From an uncultured Clostridia bacterium (GTDB lineage Bacteria > Bacillota > Clostridia > Christensenellales > Borkfalkiaceae), in contig CALVPX010000002.1 of the NCBI GenBank assembly GCA_944354265.1, forward strand, positions 1-64,000: a stretch of DNA of 64,000 nt, in the 5' to 3' direction. The position numbers were made by a program, and so were the translations under genes. Shown piece by piece: positions 52,737 to 61,857 of this stretch. The notes under the pieces are model-generated. The model was not told the origin of the DNA. It saw nothing but the letters and a program-made list of their open reading frames with translations, and did no database searches. The first letter of the stretch is position 1. Each line of letters starts with the position of its first letter.

Positions 52737-53825
52737 ATGAAAGAAGATTTTTTTGCGGCACTTGCTGACCTTGAAAAGGAAAAGGGCATACCCCAGCAGG
52801 TATTTTTGGACGCGCTTCAGAATGCGCTCGTCTCCGCATGCAAAAAGCAGGGCGCGGCAGGCATTGTCGAAATGAAACTGCTCCCCGAAAAAGGCACCAT
52901 CGAATTCTACACCGTCAGGGAAGTTGTCGACGAGGTAGAGGACAGGGAGACGCAAATTTCGCTCGAGGACGCAAAAAATATCAAAAAGAGCTATAAAGTC
53001 GGCGACTTTGTAAGGGAAAAGTTTGTCCCCAAGGATTTTTCGCGCATAGCCGCGCAGACTGCAAAGCAGGTCATAATGCAGAAGCTCCACGAAACTGAAC
53101 GCGACGCCGCCATGAGCGAGTTCTCCAACAAGGAGGGCGAACTTCTCGTCGGCACCGTGCGTAAAATCGATATGCGCAACGTCTATGTCGAACTCGGCAA
53201 GGGTCAGATAGAGGGCGTAATGCTTCCCTCCGATCAGGTCCCCGGTGAAACGTATAACGTAAACGATAAAATTAAAGTGTTCGTCAAGCGCGTAAAGAGC
53301 GGCTTCAAGGGCGCGCAGGTGCTCGTCAGCCGTTCGTCCGCAGGCCTCGTGCGCAAATTGTTTGAGGAGGAAGTGCCCGAAATCAAGCAGGGCACGGTAG
53401 TCATCAAGGCCATCAGCCGCGAAGCCGGCGCAAGGACAAAGATGGCCATTTGGTCGGAAGACCCCCGCGTCGACGCCATCGGCGCCTGCGTGGGCAACAA
53501 GGGCGCAAGGGTCAACGCCGTCGTCGACGAACTTCACGGCGAAAAGATAGACATCATCCCTTGGAGCGAAAATCCCCTCGAATTCATCGCCAAGGCTCTC
53601 TCCCCCGCAAAGGTCATCTCCGTCACTCAGCTCGACGGCGAAAAGACGGCCATGGCAGTCGTCCCCGACGACAAACTTTCGCTTGCAATCGGCAAGGACG
53701 GTCAGAATGCCCGCCTCGCCGTCAGACTTACGGGTTGGAAGATAGACGTCAAAAGTCAGTCCGCTGCGCAAAAGCTCGGCATAACCGCAGGTGCGGAGGA
53801 AGAACAGGACGGGGAAGATGCCTAA
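52737..53825 (+). CDS. nusA: Transcription termination/antitermination factor NusA
   Basis: RNA polymerase-binding factor. 362 residues: N-terminal polymerase-binding domain (1-125), S1 domain with GTVRKIDMRNVYVELGKGQIEGVML (about 137-200, landmarks GTVRKIDM and EGVMLPSDQ), two KH domains with VGNKGARVNAVVDEL and AIGKDGQNARLAVRLTGW. The C-terminal tail is short and acidic. CAGGAG precedes the ATG. Overlaps ylxR by 8 bases. Confidence 0.96.
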   Translation: MKEDFFAALADLEKEKGIPQQVFLDALQNALVSACKKQGAAGIVEMKLLPEKGTIEFYTVREVVDEVEDRETQISLEDAKNIKKSYKVGDFVREKFVPKDFSRIAAQTAKQVIMQKLHETERDAAMSEFSNKEGELLVGTVRKIDMRNVYVELGKGQIEGVMLPSDQVPGETYNVNDKIKVFVKRVKSGFKGAQVLVSRSSAGLVRKLFEEEVPEIKQGTVVIKAISREAGARTKMAIWSEDPRVDAIGACVGNKGARVNAVVDELHGEKIDIIPWSENPLEFIAKALSPAKVISVTQLDGEKTAMAVVPDDKLSLAIGKDGQNARLAVRLTGWKIDVKSQSAAQKLGITAGAEEEQDGEDA

Positions 53826-54090
53826 AACTAAAAAGATACCCTTGAGGCAGTGTATCGCCTGCCGCGAGCTCAAGCCCAAAAAGGAGATGCTCCGCATCGT
53901 AAAAAATAAGGAAGGGGAAATCTTCCTCGATTTTTCGGGCAAGGCAGCGGGCAGGGGCGCTTACATCTGCGACAACGAGGATTGCATAAAAAAACTGAGA
54001 AAACAGCGCCTTATCAACAAGGTCTTTTCGTGTGAGGTGGACGATAAGGTCTACACCGCAATCGAGGAGGAGTACTTTGGCAAGAGATAA
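53818..54090 (+). CDS. rnpM: YlxR family protein (RnpM), DUF448
   Basis: 90 residues from ATG 53818. RQCIACRELKPKKEMLRIVK and GKAAGRGAYICDNEDC are the family signature. YlxR binds RNase P RNA in Bacillus and was renamed RnpM. Sits in the canonical place between nusA and ylxQ and overlaps both. Confidence 0.92.
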   Translation: MPKTKKIPLRQCIACRELKPKKEMLRIVKNKEGEIFLDFSGKAAGRGAYICDNEDCIKKLRKQRLINKVFSCEVDDKVYTAIEEEYFGKR

Positions 54091-54403
54091 GGTAAACACC
54101 TTCATCGGTTTTTGCGTAAAGGCGCGCAAAATTACACTCGGGTCGGGCGCGATAGAAACCCTCCGCGGCGGCGTGTACCTCATAATCGTATGTTCCTCCG
54201 CGGCAAAGAACACCTTCAAGCTCGCACTCAAATACAAAAACCGCTTTTCCTGTCCGCTCATGATATGCAACTGCGGGCTCGAAAATGCAGTCAATAAACA
54301 GGGCTGCAAAATTGCGGCCGTAAAAGATTTAAACTTGGCAAACGCGATAATCGCCAATGCCTGTGAAGAATATGAAATATATGCCGGAGGCGTAGAAAGT
54401 TAA
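54077..54403 (+). CDS. L7Ae/L30e-fold RNA-binding protein YlxQ
   Basis: 108 residues from TTG 54077, preceded by GGAGG at a spacing of 6. NTFIGFCVKARKITLGSGAIETL and VYLIIVCSSAAKNTFK follow the L7Ae/YlxQ pattern. It binds kink-turn RNA in related proteins. Overlaps ylxR by 14 bases. Between ylxR and infB as usual. Confidence 0.88.
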   Translation: MARDKVNTFIGFCVKARKITLGSGAIETLRGGVYLIIVCSSAAKNTFKLALKYKNRFSCPLMICNCGLENAVNKQGCKIAAVKDLNLANAIIANACEEYEIYAGGVES

Positions 54404-54406
54404 ATT

Positions 54407-56947
54407 ATGGCAAATAAGTATGTAAACATCGAAGAAATCGGAAAGATCCTGTCGGGCGGAAAACTCAACGAGCTCGGCAAAAAGGTATCCACCGCCGAAC
54501 GGAGCGTGCAGGATATCTTAAAAAAGCTTTCCGATCTCGACAGCGCGCAGACTGCTAAAAAGCTCGAAGAAGAACAGCGCCTCGCGCAGGAAAAACAGGC
54601 GGAGGAGCAAGCGTTAAAGGCAAAGCAGGAAGCCGAACTCGCCGAAAAGAAAAAGCAGGAAGAGGAGCAAAAGGCAGAGGAGGCCAAGGCTCAACAGCCC
54701 GCCCCCGAACAGCCCGCGCCCAAGGATGAGGAGAAACCTGCAAAGCCCGCTTCAAAGCCTGCCGAACAGCCCCGCCCCGCGCCCAAGGCAAAGCAGAGCG
54801 AAAAGCCCGTTCAGGGCAAGCCCCCCGTGGGCAAAACTTTCGTCAATTCGGACGGCTCAAGGCAGAAGTCCGACCGTCCCTCACGCCCCCAGCAGGGCGG
54901 CGCAAACCGTGCGCCTCAGCAGTCCCGCCCTCAGCAGGGAGCAAGGCCTGCGGCTCCCGCGCCCGCAGCATCTTCAAGCAAGCCCGCGGCAAAGAACTTC
55001 GGCCCGGACAAGAAGAAGGGCGGATATGAAAAAACTTACGTCGAAAAGGAGCGCCGCGCCCCCTCAAAGCGTTCGCTTGCAAAGCAGCAGGGACCCACGG
55101 TTGCCGACTTCGACGAGGACAAGAGCGGCTACAGAAAGCTGCGCGTAAAGAAGGATAAAAAACAGCAGAGCGCGCAGACTATCAAAATCGAGCACGCCGT
55201 CGTCACCACAAGCGAAATCCCCATCAAGGTCCTGTCTGAAAAGTTGGGCATCACCGCCGTTGAAATCACAAAGCGCCTCTTCAAAGAGGGCATCATGAAG
55301 ACGGTCAACGAGAGCATAGATTACGACACCGCAGCCCTCTTGGCTGCAGGTATGGGCATCGAGCTCGAATACAAGCCCGAAAAGACGGCCGAGGAGATCC
55401 TCTCCGAAAAGCAGGCCGACACCGTTGAGGAGATCGAAAGCCTCGTTCCCCGTGCGCCCGTCGTCACCGTCATGGGTCACGTCGACCACGGCAAGACGTC
55501 CCTTCTCGACTATATCCGCCGCCAGAACGTCGCCGCAGGCGAGGCGGGCGGCATCACACAGCATATAGGCGCATACTCTGTAAGCGTCAACGGCAAGAGC
55601 ATCACCTTCATCGATACCCCCGGCCACGAGGCGTTCACCGCAATGCGCGCCCGCGGCGCACAGGTCACCGATATCGTAATCCTCGTCGTCGCCGCAGACG
55701 ACGGCATCATGCCACAGACTGTTGAGGCCATCAACCACGCCAAGGCGGCAAATGTTTCAATCATTGTTGCCATCAACAAAATCGATAAAGCGGGCGCCAA
55801 TCCCGAAAAGGTAAAGCAGGAGCTCATGAAGTACGACCTCGTCCCCGAAGAGTGGGGCGGCGACACTCCCGTCTGCCTCATCTCGTGCAAGACGGGACAG
55901 GGCATAGACGAGCTTTTGGAAAACGTCCTTCTCGTGGCAGAGATGAAGGAGCTCCTTGCCAACCCCGCAAGGGAGGCCCGCGGCACCGTCATCGAAGCTC
56001 AGCTCGACAAGGGCAAGGGTCCCGTCGCCACCGTGCTCATTCAGAACGGTACACTTCATACAGGCGACAACATTATATCAGGTACTATTACAGGCAGAGT
56101 ACGCGCCATGATAGACGACAAGGGCAGAACTGTCAAGGAGGCAGGCCCCTCCGCAGCCGTCTATGTGCTCGGCTTCGAACAGGTTCCCAACGCAGGCGAC
56201 AGCATGTTCGCCGTCTCGCAGGAACTCATGAAGTCTGTCATCGAGGAAAGAAAGAGGAAGGAATCTGACGCAATGGTCAAGGCCGCCTCAAAAATTTCCC
56301 TCGACGAAGTTTTCGGCAAGATTGCCGAAGGCAACATGAAGACTTTGAACCTCATCGTCAAGGGCGACGTTCAGGGCTCGGTCGAAGCGGTCAAACAGTC
56401 GGTCGTCAAACTCTCCAACGACGAAGTGCAGGTCAAGGTAATTCACAGCGGCGCAGGCGCCATAACCGAATCGGACGTAATGCTCGCCGACTCGTCCAAC
56501 GCCATAATCCTCGGCTTCAACGTCCGTCCGGACGCCAAGGCAAAGGCCACTGCCGAGCGCAGCAAGGTTGATATCAGACTCTACCGCATAATCTACGACC
56601 TTCTTGACGACGTGGAGGCCGCATTAAAGGGCATGCTTGCCCCCAAGTATCAGGAAGTTTACCTCGGCAAGTGCGAAGTGCGCCAAACCTTCAAAATCAC
56701 AGGCGTCGGCACCGTTGCAGGCTGCTATGTCAAGGAGGGCAAAATCGTCCGCGGCGGCAAGCTGCGCATCTATCGCGACAATGTCCTCATCGTCGAAGGC
56801 AACGTTCAGCAGCTCAAGCGCTTCAAGGACGACGTCAAGGAAGTCAACTACGGCTACGAATGCGGCTGCGCCATCGAAGGCTTCAACGATATCCATGTCG
56901 GTGATATCATTGAGTGCTACATGATAGAGCAGGTGCAACCCAAATAA
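54407..56947 (+). CDS. infB: Translation initiation factor IF-2
   Basis: GTPase that brings initiator tRNA to the ribosome. 846 residues: a long, low-complexity N-terminal region rich in Ala, Pro, Lys, Glu and Gln (about 50-215), IF2_N domain (about 270-320), G domain with GHVDHGKTSLLD (about 358-369), DTPGHEAF, NKIDKAGA, and domains II-IV to the end. Normal for the family. Confidence 0.97.
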   Translation: MANKYVNIEEIGKILSGGKLNELGKKVSTAERSVQDILKKLSDLDSAQTAKKLEEEQRLAQEKQAEEQALKAKQEAELAEKKKQEEEQKAEEAKAQQPAPEQPAPKDEEKPAKPASKPAEQPRPAPKAKQSEKPVQGKPPVGKTFVNSDGSRQKSDRPSRPQQGGANRAPQQSRPQQGARPAAPAPAASSSKPAAKNFGPDKKKGGYEKTYVEKERRAPSKRSLAKQQGPTVADFDEDKSGYRKLRVKKDKKQQSAQTIKIEHAVVTTSEIPIKVLSEKLGITAVEITKRLFKEGIMKTVNESIDYDTAALLAAGMGIELEYKPEKTAEEILSEKQADTVEEIESLVPRAPVVTVMGHVDHGKTSLLDYIRRQNVAAGEAGGITQHIGAYSVSVNGKSITFIDTPGHEAFTAMRARGAQVTDIVILVVAADDGIMPQTVEAINHAKAANVSIIVAINKIDKAGANPEKVKQELMKYDLVPEEWGGDTPVCLISCKTGQGIDELLENVLLVAEMKELLANPAREARGTVIEAQLDKGKGPVATVLIQNGTLHTGDNIISGTITGRVRAMIDDKGRTVKEAGPSAAVYVLGFEQVPNAGDSMFAVSQELMKSVIEERKRKESDAMVKAASKISLDEVFGKIAEGNMKTLNLIVKGDVQGSVEAVKQSVVKLSNDEVQVKVIHSGAGAITESDVMLADSSNAIILGFNVRPDAKAKATAERSKVDIRLYRIIYDLLDDVEAALKGMLAPKYQEVYLGKCEVRQTFKITGVGTVAGCYVKEGKIVRGGKLRIYRDNVLIVEGNVQQLKRFKDDVKEVNYGYECGCAIEGFNDIHVGDIIECYMIEQVQPK

Positions 56948-57191
56948 TTTTTTGAAAAATATCTGCGTCGCGCGTCGCGACAGACTGCATTTACAGCAAT
57001 ATGCGCATAGCGCACATTGCAAGGCATTTCGCCGTCGCTCCTTTTCGCGCAAATACTACAGTTTTGCGCGAGAGAATGAATAAAAATATAGATATATAAT
57101 TAGTTTGTTAGTTTAATTATTGGTATTTTGCTGTTTTGTACAGTGCTATGACAGACATAATATAAGATTTGATTTTTAAGAGTAAATTACA
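56948..57191. other. Intergenic region before rbfA with dispersed hairpin repeat
   Basis: GTCGCG-CGT-CGCGAC hairpin near 56967, then the dispersed repeat at 57041-57073, then AT-rich sequence with no clear consensus promoter. No gene seen. Confidence 0.5.
57041..57073. repeat. Dispersed hairpin repeat, copy A
   Basis: TCGCGCAAA (57045-57053) pairs with TTTGCGCGA (57063-57071). About 30 bases here are identical to 63085-63115, before efp. Confidence 0.75.
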
Positions 57192-57563
57192 ATGAAAGGT
57201 TTAAGAGGAGAACGGCTTGCCAGCCAGTTCCGCGAAGAAATTTACAAAGTAATATCAACCAAGCTCCGCAACAGATATTCGTCGCTCAGCGCCATAATAA
57301 GCATAACGCAGGCGGATGTCGCGCCCGATTTAAAGACGGCAAAGGTGTATGTCAGCATTTACGACCCCGATACCGCCCGCAAGGATGCCAGCTTTGAAAT
57401 TTTAAAGCAGAACGCCGGCTTTATCCGCCACGAGCTGTCGCAGGTGTTGCACCTTCGCACCGTGCCGGAGCTGACTTTTATCCTCGACGGCAGCATGGAA
57501 TACGGAGCCAAGATAGATAAAATTATCGAAAGTTTGGAAGAGCAAGAAAAGAAAGATGACTGA
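57192..57563 (+). CDS. rbfA: Ribosome-binding factor A
   Basis: 30S maturation factor. 123 residues: GERLASQFREEIYKVIS, ITQADVAPDLKTAKVYVSIY and IRHELSQVLHLRTVPELTFILD (landmarks RHELSQ, RTVPELTF). Weak ribosome site. Overlaps the next gene by 8 bases. Confidence 0.94.
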   Translation: MKGLRGERLASQFREEIYKVISTKLRNRYSSLSAIISITQADVAPDLKTAKVYVSIYDPDTARKDASFEILKQNAGFIRHELSQVLHLRTVPELTFILDGSMEYGAKIDKIIESLEEQEKKDD

Positions 57564-58518
57564 AAGCACTCTCGCACGCATAGTGTCACAACTTAACAGC
57601 GCAATGGCGGTGGGCGTCATATGTCACGTCCGCCCCGACGGCGACGCCCTCGGCAGCGGGCTCGCCCTCGTCCTCGCGCTCAAAAATGCCGGTAAAGATG
57701 CTTACATGCTGTGCGAAGAACCCGCCCCCGAGCGGCTAAAAATCTTTCCCGCCCTCAGCGACGTGTCAACTTCTCTCCCCGCGGGGGTCGACTTCGATCT
57801 GTTGATCTCTGTCGACTGCGCCGATTTGACCCGCCTCGGAACATTCGCCCAAGCTTTCAGAAAGTTCAAGGGCAACACAATAAATATCGACCACCACATC
57901 TCCAACGACAAGTTTGCAAAAATAAATTATGTCCGCGACTGCACGGCCACCTGCGAGATAATTCCCGAAGTTTTAAAGGCCGCAGGCATGCCAATTGATA
58001 GGGACATAGCCAACCTGCTCACGATGGGACTTCTCACCGACAGCGGAAATTTCTCCCATCAGGACGTATCTGCAAACACATTTGCCGTTGCGGCCGAACT
58101 GCGCGCCGCAGGCGCCGATTTTGCAGGCATCGGCTACGAAATGTTCACCCGCCAGTCCAAAAACCGCGCCATGCTCTATGTGCGCGTGCTCAATTCAATG
58201 CGCTTCTGCCTCGACGACAGGCTCGTCTTTCTCACCGTCACCCAGAAGGATTTTGCGGAGACTGACACCGACAAGAGCCAGACCGAAGGCTTTGTCGACT
58301 ATCCCCTTTCAATCGAGGGGGTGGAAGTCTCCATCGCCTTAATGGAGGTAAAAAAGGGTCAGTACAAGGCGTCTCTCCGCAGCAAGCGCATAAGCGTAAA
58401 CGCCGTCGCCTCCGAATTCGGCGGAGGCGGCCACATCCTCGCCAGCGGCTGCATGCTCTTCGGCGAGTACGAGGAAGTCATCGAACGCCTCACTTACGCA
58501 GTGTATAAACAGCTATGA
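57556..58518 (+). CDS. DHH/DHHA1 phosphoesterase (NrnA-like)
   Basis: Degrades short oligoribonucleotides and/or pAp. 320 residues: CHVRPDGDALGSGLAL, SVDCADLTRLG, INIDHHISNDKF (DHH motif), and GGGGHILASGCML at the C-terminal DHHA1 end. The position between rbfA and truB is conserved in Firmicutes. A separate cyclic-dinucleotide specificity cannot be ruled out. Confidence 0.93.
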   Translation: MTESTLARIVSQLNSAMAVGVICHVRPDGDALGSGLALVLALKNAGKDAYMLCEEPAPERLKIFPALSDVSTSLPAGVDFDLLISVDCADLTRLGTFAQAFRKFKGNTINIDHHISNDKFAKINYVRDCTATCEIIPEVLKAAGMPIDRDIANLLTMGLLTDSGNFSHQDVSANTFAVAAELRAAGADFAGIGYEMFTRQSKNRAMLYVRVLNSMRFCLDDRLVFLTVTQKDFAETDTDKSQTEGFVDYPLSIEGVEVSIALMEVKKGQYKASLRSKRISVNAVASEFGGGGHILASGCMLFGEYEEVIERLTYAVYKQL

Positions 58519-59363
58519 CGGGATTTGTAAATATCGATAAAGCTCAGGGCGCAAGTTCCGCAAGGGAAGTGGCAATAGTCAAGCGCCTCACAGGTTCGCC
58601 CTGCGGCCACATGGGCACCTTGGACCCCATGGCAAGCGGCGTTCTGCCCATAGGCATAGGCAACGCCTGCAGGCTGTTCGACTACTTTTTGTCCAAGCGC
58701 AAAACCTACCTTGCAACCTTCCGCTTCGGTGCCGCGTACGACACTTTGGACACCACGGGCACGGAAGTTGCCTCGGGCGGCAGAGTGCCCGGCGAGGAGG
58801 AAATAGAAGCCATTCTTCCCTCGCTCACGGGCGAAATTATGCAAATTCCCCCCAAGTACAGCGCAAAAAATATCGGCGGTAAGAGGGGGTACGAACTCGC
58901 CCGCGCGGGCGTAGACTTCGAACTTGCCCCCAAAAAGGTTTCAATCTACGGCATAAGTCTCGTTTCCCGCCCCTCGCCAAGCGAATATAACTTCCGCATA
59001 GAGTGCGGCGGCGGCACATACGTCCGCTCGATCTGCCGCGACATGGCAGAAAAACTCGGCACCTTGGCCGCCATGAGCGCCCTCGTCAGGGAGCAGAGCG
59101 GCCCGTTCGCCTTAAAGGACGCGGTCAAAAGCTGCAATCTCACCAAAGACAATATTTCATCTTATATAATACCCGCTCAAAGCGTTCTGCCCTTCGACGA
59201 TATTTTTGTCGACGGCGAACAGCAAAAAAAGCTTCTCAACGGCATGTCTGTTCCCACAGATCTCGCCGACGGAATTTATAAAATATTTTTGGGGGACGGC
59301 ACGTTTTACGGCTCAGGCATAGCCCAAAGCGGCCGTTTAAAGGTAAAAACAAAGTTATGTTAG
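58515..59363 (+). CDS. truB: tRNA pseudouridine-55 synthase
   Basis: Makes Psi55 in the T-loop. 282 residues: GFVNIDKAQGASS, GHMGTLDPMASGVLPIGIG with the catalytic Asp, GGKRGYELARAG and ECGGGTYVRSICRDMAEKLG. ATGA overlap with the previous gene, and the next gene starts 7 bases before its end. Confidence 0.96.
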   Translation: MTGFVNIDKAQGASSAREVAIVKRLTGSPCGHMGTLDPMASGVLPIGIGNACRLFDYFLSKRKTYLATFRFGAAYDTLDTTGTEVASGGRVPGEEEIEAILPSLTGEIMQIPPKYSAKNIGGKRGYELARAGVDFELAPKKVSIYGISLVSRPSPSEYNFRIECGGGTYVRSICRDMAEKLGTLAAMSALVREQSGPFALKDAVKSCNLTKDNISSYIIPAQSVLPFDDIFVDGEQQKKLLNGMSVPTDLADGIYKIFLGDGTFYGSGIAQSGRLKVKTKLC

Positions 59364-60973
59364 AAATTATTGAATACGGAAAGGACGAATACGCTTTCCC
59401 CTCGCTCATCGTGCTCGGCTGTTTCGATGCCATTCACGTCGGCCACAGGGAGCTGTTCAAAAAGGCCAAGCTTCAGGCCAAGATAAACGGCCTCGACCTC
59501 GGCGTCATGATGTTCAGGGACGGCAAGGGCGGCAGGCAGATCTATTCCTTTGAAGAGCGCGTCGCCATGCTCTCCGCCTACAACGTGAAGTTTGTGCTCG
59601 TCATCGATTATACTCCCGAATTCAAGCAGATAATGCCCCTCGATTTTCTCGCCGCCATCGAGGATAAAATAAATGTCAAAGCCTACATGAGCGGCAAAGA
59701 CTTCCGCTTCGGCAAGGGCGCAAAGGGCAAGTCCTCAACGCTCAAAAACTATGCCGAAGACGAGGAAAACGGCGTGTGGTACATGCCCGTCAAGGACGTT
59801 ATGTCCGATGGCGAAAAAATTTCCACCACGCTCATCAAGTCCTGCCTCGACAGCGGCAACGTAAGGCGCGCCTCTGAGCTCCTCGGCGAAAATTTCTTTG
59901 TCGAAGGTCAGGTGGTGGAGGGCGCCCACCGCGGCACGGGCATTTTGGGCTTCCCCACCGTCAATATACATTATCCCGAATGGAAATATCCCGTAAAGCA
60001 CGGCGTCTATAAAGTCGCCGTCGAAATAGACGGCTCCACATACTCCGGCATCGCCAATTTCGGCGGCCGTCCCACCTTCGGCGACGATTCCGAAGTGTTG
60101 GAGGTACATATCAAGGACTTCGAAGGCGACCTCTACGGCAAGACTGTCAATGTCGGCTTTGTCGGCTACATGCGCTCCATACGCAAGTTCGATAGCGCTC
60201 AGGCTCTCGCCGATCAGCTCTCGCAGGACAAGTCCGCTCTCGACCTCTCTGAAGAGCAGTTCTTTGCGCTCTATCCCCTTGAAGAGCCCGTCGAAGCCGT
60301 CGAAGAACACGTCACCGAACAGCTCGCCGAAGACATTCAACCTCCCGCAGAGGTGTTCGAAGGTGCGCCCGCCGTTCAGCCCGAAGCCGAAGTCTCCGCC
60401 CCCGTGCAGGAGCCGGAGGAGGAGATACTCACTCAGGACGAGGTCGCCGAAAGCGCCCTCGCGCAGGACATCGTTCCCGCATGGAAACTGCTCAACGAGC
60501 CCGTCGACTGCCGCATAACCGAGTTTGCCTCCGCACATGTCTCCGACGAGGTATCGGCTCCCGCCCAACTTTTCGAACAGACTGAGGAGGGTCAGGTCGT
60601 AGAGACCGCCTGCGTCGAACAGGAAGAGAAAGAGCAACCTCAGCCCGCCGAAGAAGTAATCGGCGAAATAGCTCAGGAGCTCTCTGCTCAGGCCGTTGAG
60701 CAGACGACCACCCGGCCCGAAGAACAGCCCGCGGCTGTATCCGATGAAGAACTCCCCACGGTTGAGGAAGAAGAGCTTCCCGCGACAGAGGGCGAGGAAC
60801 TTCCCGCGGTTGAAGGTGAAGAGCTCCCCGCGGTCGAAAGCGAAGAACTCCCCACAGTTGAACTCGCCGCAGAGGACGGCGACGGGCAGGAGCCTGTCGC
60901 AGACAGCGACGAACAGATTACAGAAAGTTCAGAAGATCCCGAAAGCTCAGAAAATAAGGAAGATAATGATTAA
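59357..60973 (+). CDS. ribF: Riboflavin kinase / FAD synthetase with long acidic C-terminal tail
   Basis: Makes FMN and FAD. 538 residues where about 310 is usual. The adenylyltransferase domain (about 1-150) has GCFDAIHVGHRELF; the flavokinase domain (about 180-305) has GTGILGFPTVNIHYPE and ANFGGRPTFG. From about 312 the sequence is acidic and rich in Pro, Ala, Val and Gln, including five 8-residue units of EELPxVEx type (about 464-503, bases 60746-60865, 24 bp each). No known domain is seen in the tail. The next gene begins inside its last 8 bases. Confidence 0.92.
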   Translation: MLEIIEYGKDEYAFPSLIVLGCFDAIHVGHRELFKKAKLQAKINGLDLGVMMFRDGKGGRQIYSFEERVAMLSAYNVKFVLVIDYTPEFKQIMPLDFLAAIEDKINVKAYMSGKDFRFGKGAKGKSSTLKNYAEDEENGVWYMPVKDVMSDGEKISTTLIKSCLDSGNVRRASELLGENFFVEGQVVEGAHRGTGILGFPTVNIHYPEWKYPVKHGVYKVAVEIDGSTYSGIANFGGRPTFGDDSEVLEVHIKDFEGDLYGKTVNVGFVGYMRSIRKFDSAQALADQLSQDKSALDLSEEQFFALYPLEEPVEAVEEHVTEQLAEDIQPPAEVFEGAPAVQPEAEVSAPVQEPEEEILTQDEVAESALAQDIVPAWKLLNEPVDCRITEFASAHVSDEVSAPAQLFEQTEEGQVVETACVEQEEKEQPQPAEEVIGEIAQELSAQAVEQTTTRPEEQPAAVSDEELPTVEEEELPATEGEELPAVEGEELPAVESEELPTVELAAEDGDGQEPVADSDEQITESSEDPESSENKEDND

Positions 60974-61820
60974 ATTCGGACCGAGCGGCAACAGCGCCAG
61001 CTTCTATGCAATGGGCTACAAGCACACCGTGCAGGCGCCCGAATATTTGAATAAATTTGGCCTCGACTGCTTTGAATATTCCTTCGGCAGGGGCATAACC
61101 CTCTCTGAGGACAAGGCCGTGCAGATAGGTGCAGCCTTCGCCGAGGCAGGCAAGGAGATAAGCGTCCACGCGCCCTACTTCATCAACTTCGCCAATCCCG
61201 ACGACGAAGCCGTTCAAAAGTCTTACGCCTATGTCCTCAACAGTGCAAAGTTTTTAAAGCTTTTCGGCGGAAGGCGCCTCGTCTTTCACCCCGCTGCGCA
61301 GGGCAAGGCCTCCCGTGAAGAGGCAGTATCCCGCACGGCAGACCGCCTAAAAATTCTGCGCGACATGATCTATGAAAGTGACATGCAGGATTTGATGTAC
61401 TGCCCCGAAACCATGGGCAAACTCGCCCAGATAGGCACTCTCGAAGAGGTGGTAGATTTCTGCAAAATCGACAATATTTATACCCCCACAATAGATTTCG
61501 GCCACCTCAACGCCCGCGAACAGGGCAGTTTAAGGACGGTTGCCGACTATAAAAGCCGCCTCGAGTACGCCATAGGCGAGCTCGGCTACGGCAGAATGAA
61601 AAATTTCCACGTCCATTTCTCAAAAATAATGTACGGCGGAAAGGGGGAGATAAAGCACCTCACGTTTGAGGACACCGTCTACGGCCCCGAGTTCGAACCG
61701 CTCGCCGTCGCCCTGCACGATTTAAAGCTTCAACCTTACATCGTCAGCGAATCGGACGGCACTCAGGCAGAGGACGCCCGCGCAATGAAAGATATTTATT
61801 TAAGCGTCGCCGGGTGTTGA
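60966..61820 (+). CDS. Endonuclease IV-like TIM-barrel protein
   Basis: 284 residues from ATG 60966, overlapping ribF. Metal-ligand positions of the Nfo (AP endonuclease 2) family can be seen: ISVHAPYFINFA, LVFHPAAQG, CPETMGK, TIDFGHLNA, FHVHFSK and IVSESDG. The Asp-x-His near residue 229 of Nfo is less clear. Function is probably DNA repair nuclease, or another xylose-isomerase-like activity. Confidence 0.82.
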   Translation: MIKFGPSGNSASFYAMGYKHTVQAPEYLNKFGLDCFEYSFGRGITLSEDKAVQIGAAFAEAGKEISVHAPYFINFANPDDEAVQKSYAYVLNSAKFLKLFGGRRLVFHPAAQGKASREEAVSRTADRLKILRDMIYESDMQDLMYCPETMGKLAQIGTLEEVVDFCKIDNIYTPTIDFGHLNAREQGSLRTVADYKSRLEYAIGELGYGRMKNFHVHFSKIMYGGKGEIKHLTFEDTVYGPEFEPLAVALHDLKLQPYIVSESDGTQAEDARAMKDIYLSVAGC

Positions 61821-61845
61821 CATGCAGTATTATTTTTGGTAAAAT
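61817..61845 (+). promoter_or_regulatory. Promoter of pepP-like gene, start point near ATG
   Basis: TTGACA 61817-61822 (overlapping the previous stop), 17-bp spacer, TAAAAT 61840-61845. ATG is 12 bases after the -10, so the leader is about 5 bases. Confidence 0.8.
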
Positions 61846-61857
61846 ATAGTCATAAAT

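Noticed and set aside
52728..53942. Long open frame (about 400 codons) on the minus strand across nusA
   Set aside because: It is the mirror of nusA, whose plus-strand product has full S1 and KH signatures. The minus product has no recognisable domain or ribosome site.
60696..60965. 90-residue upstream extension of the endonuclease IV-like gene
   Set aside because: It is the shifted reading of the ribF acidic repeats (Ser/Pro/Arg-rich) and has no family similarity.
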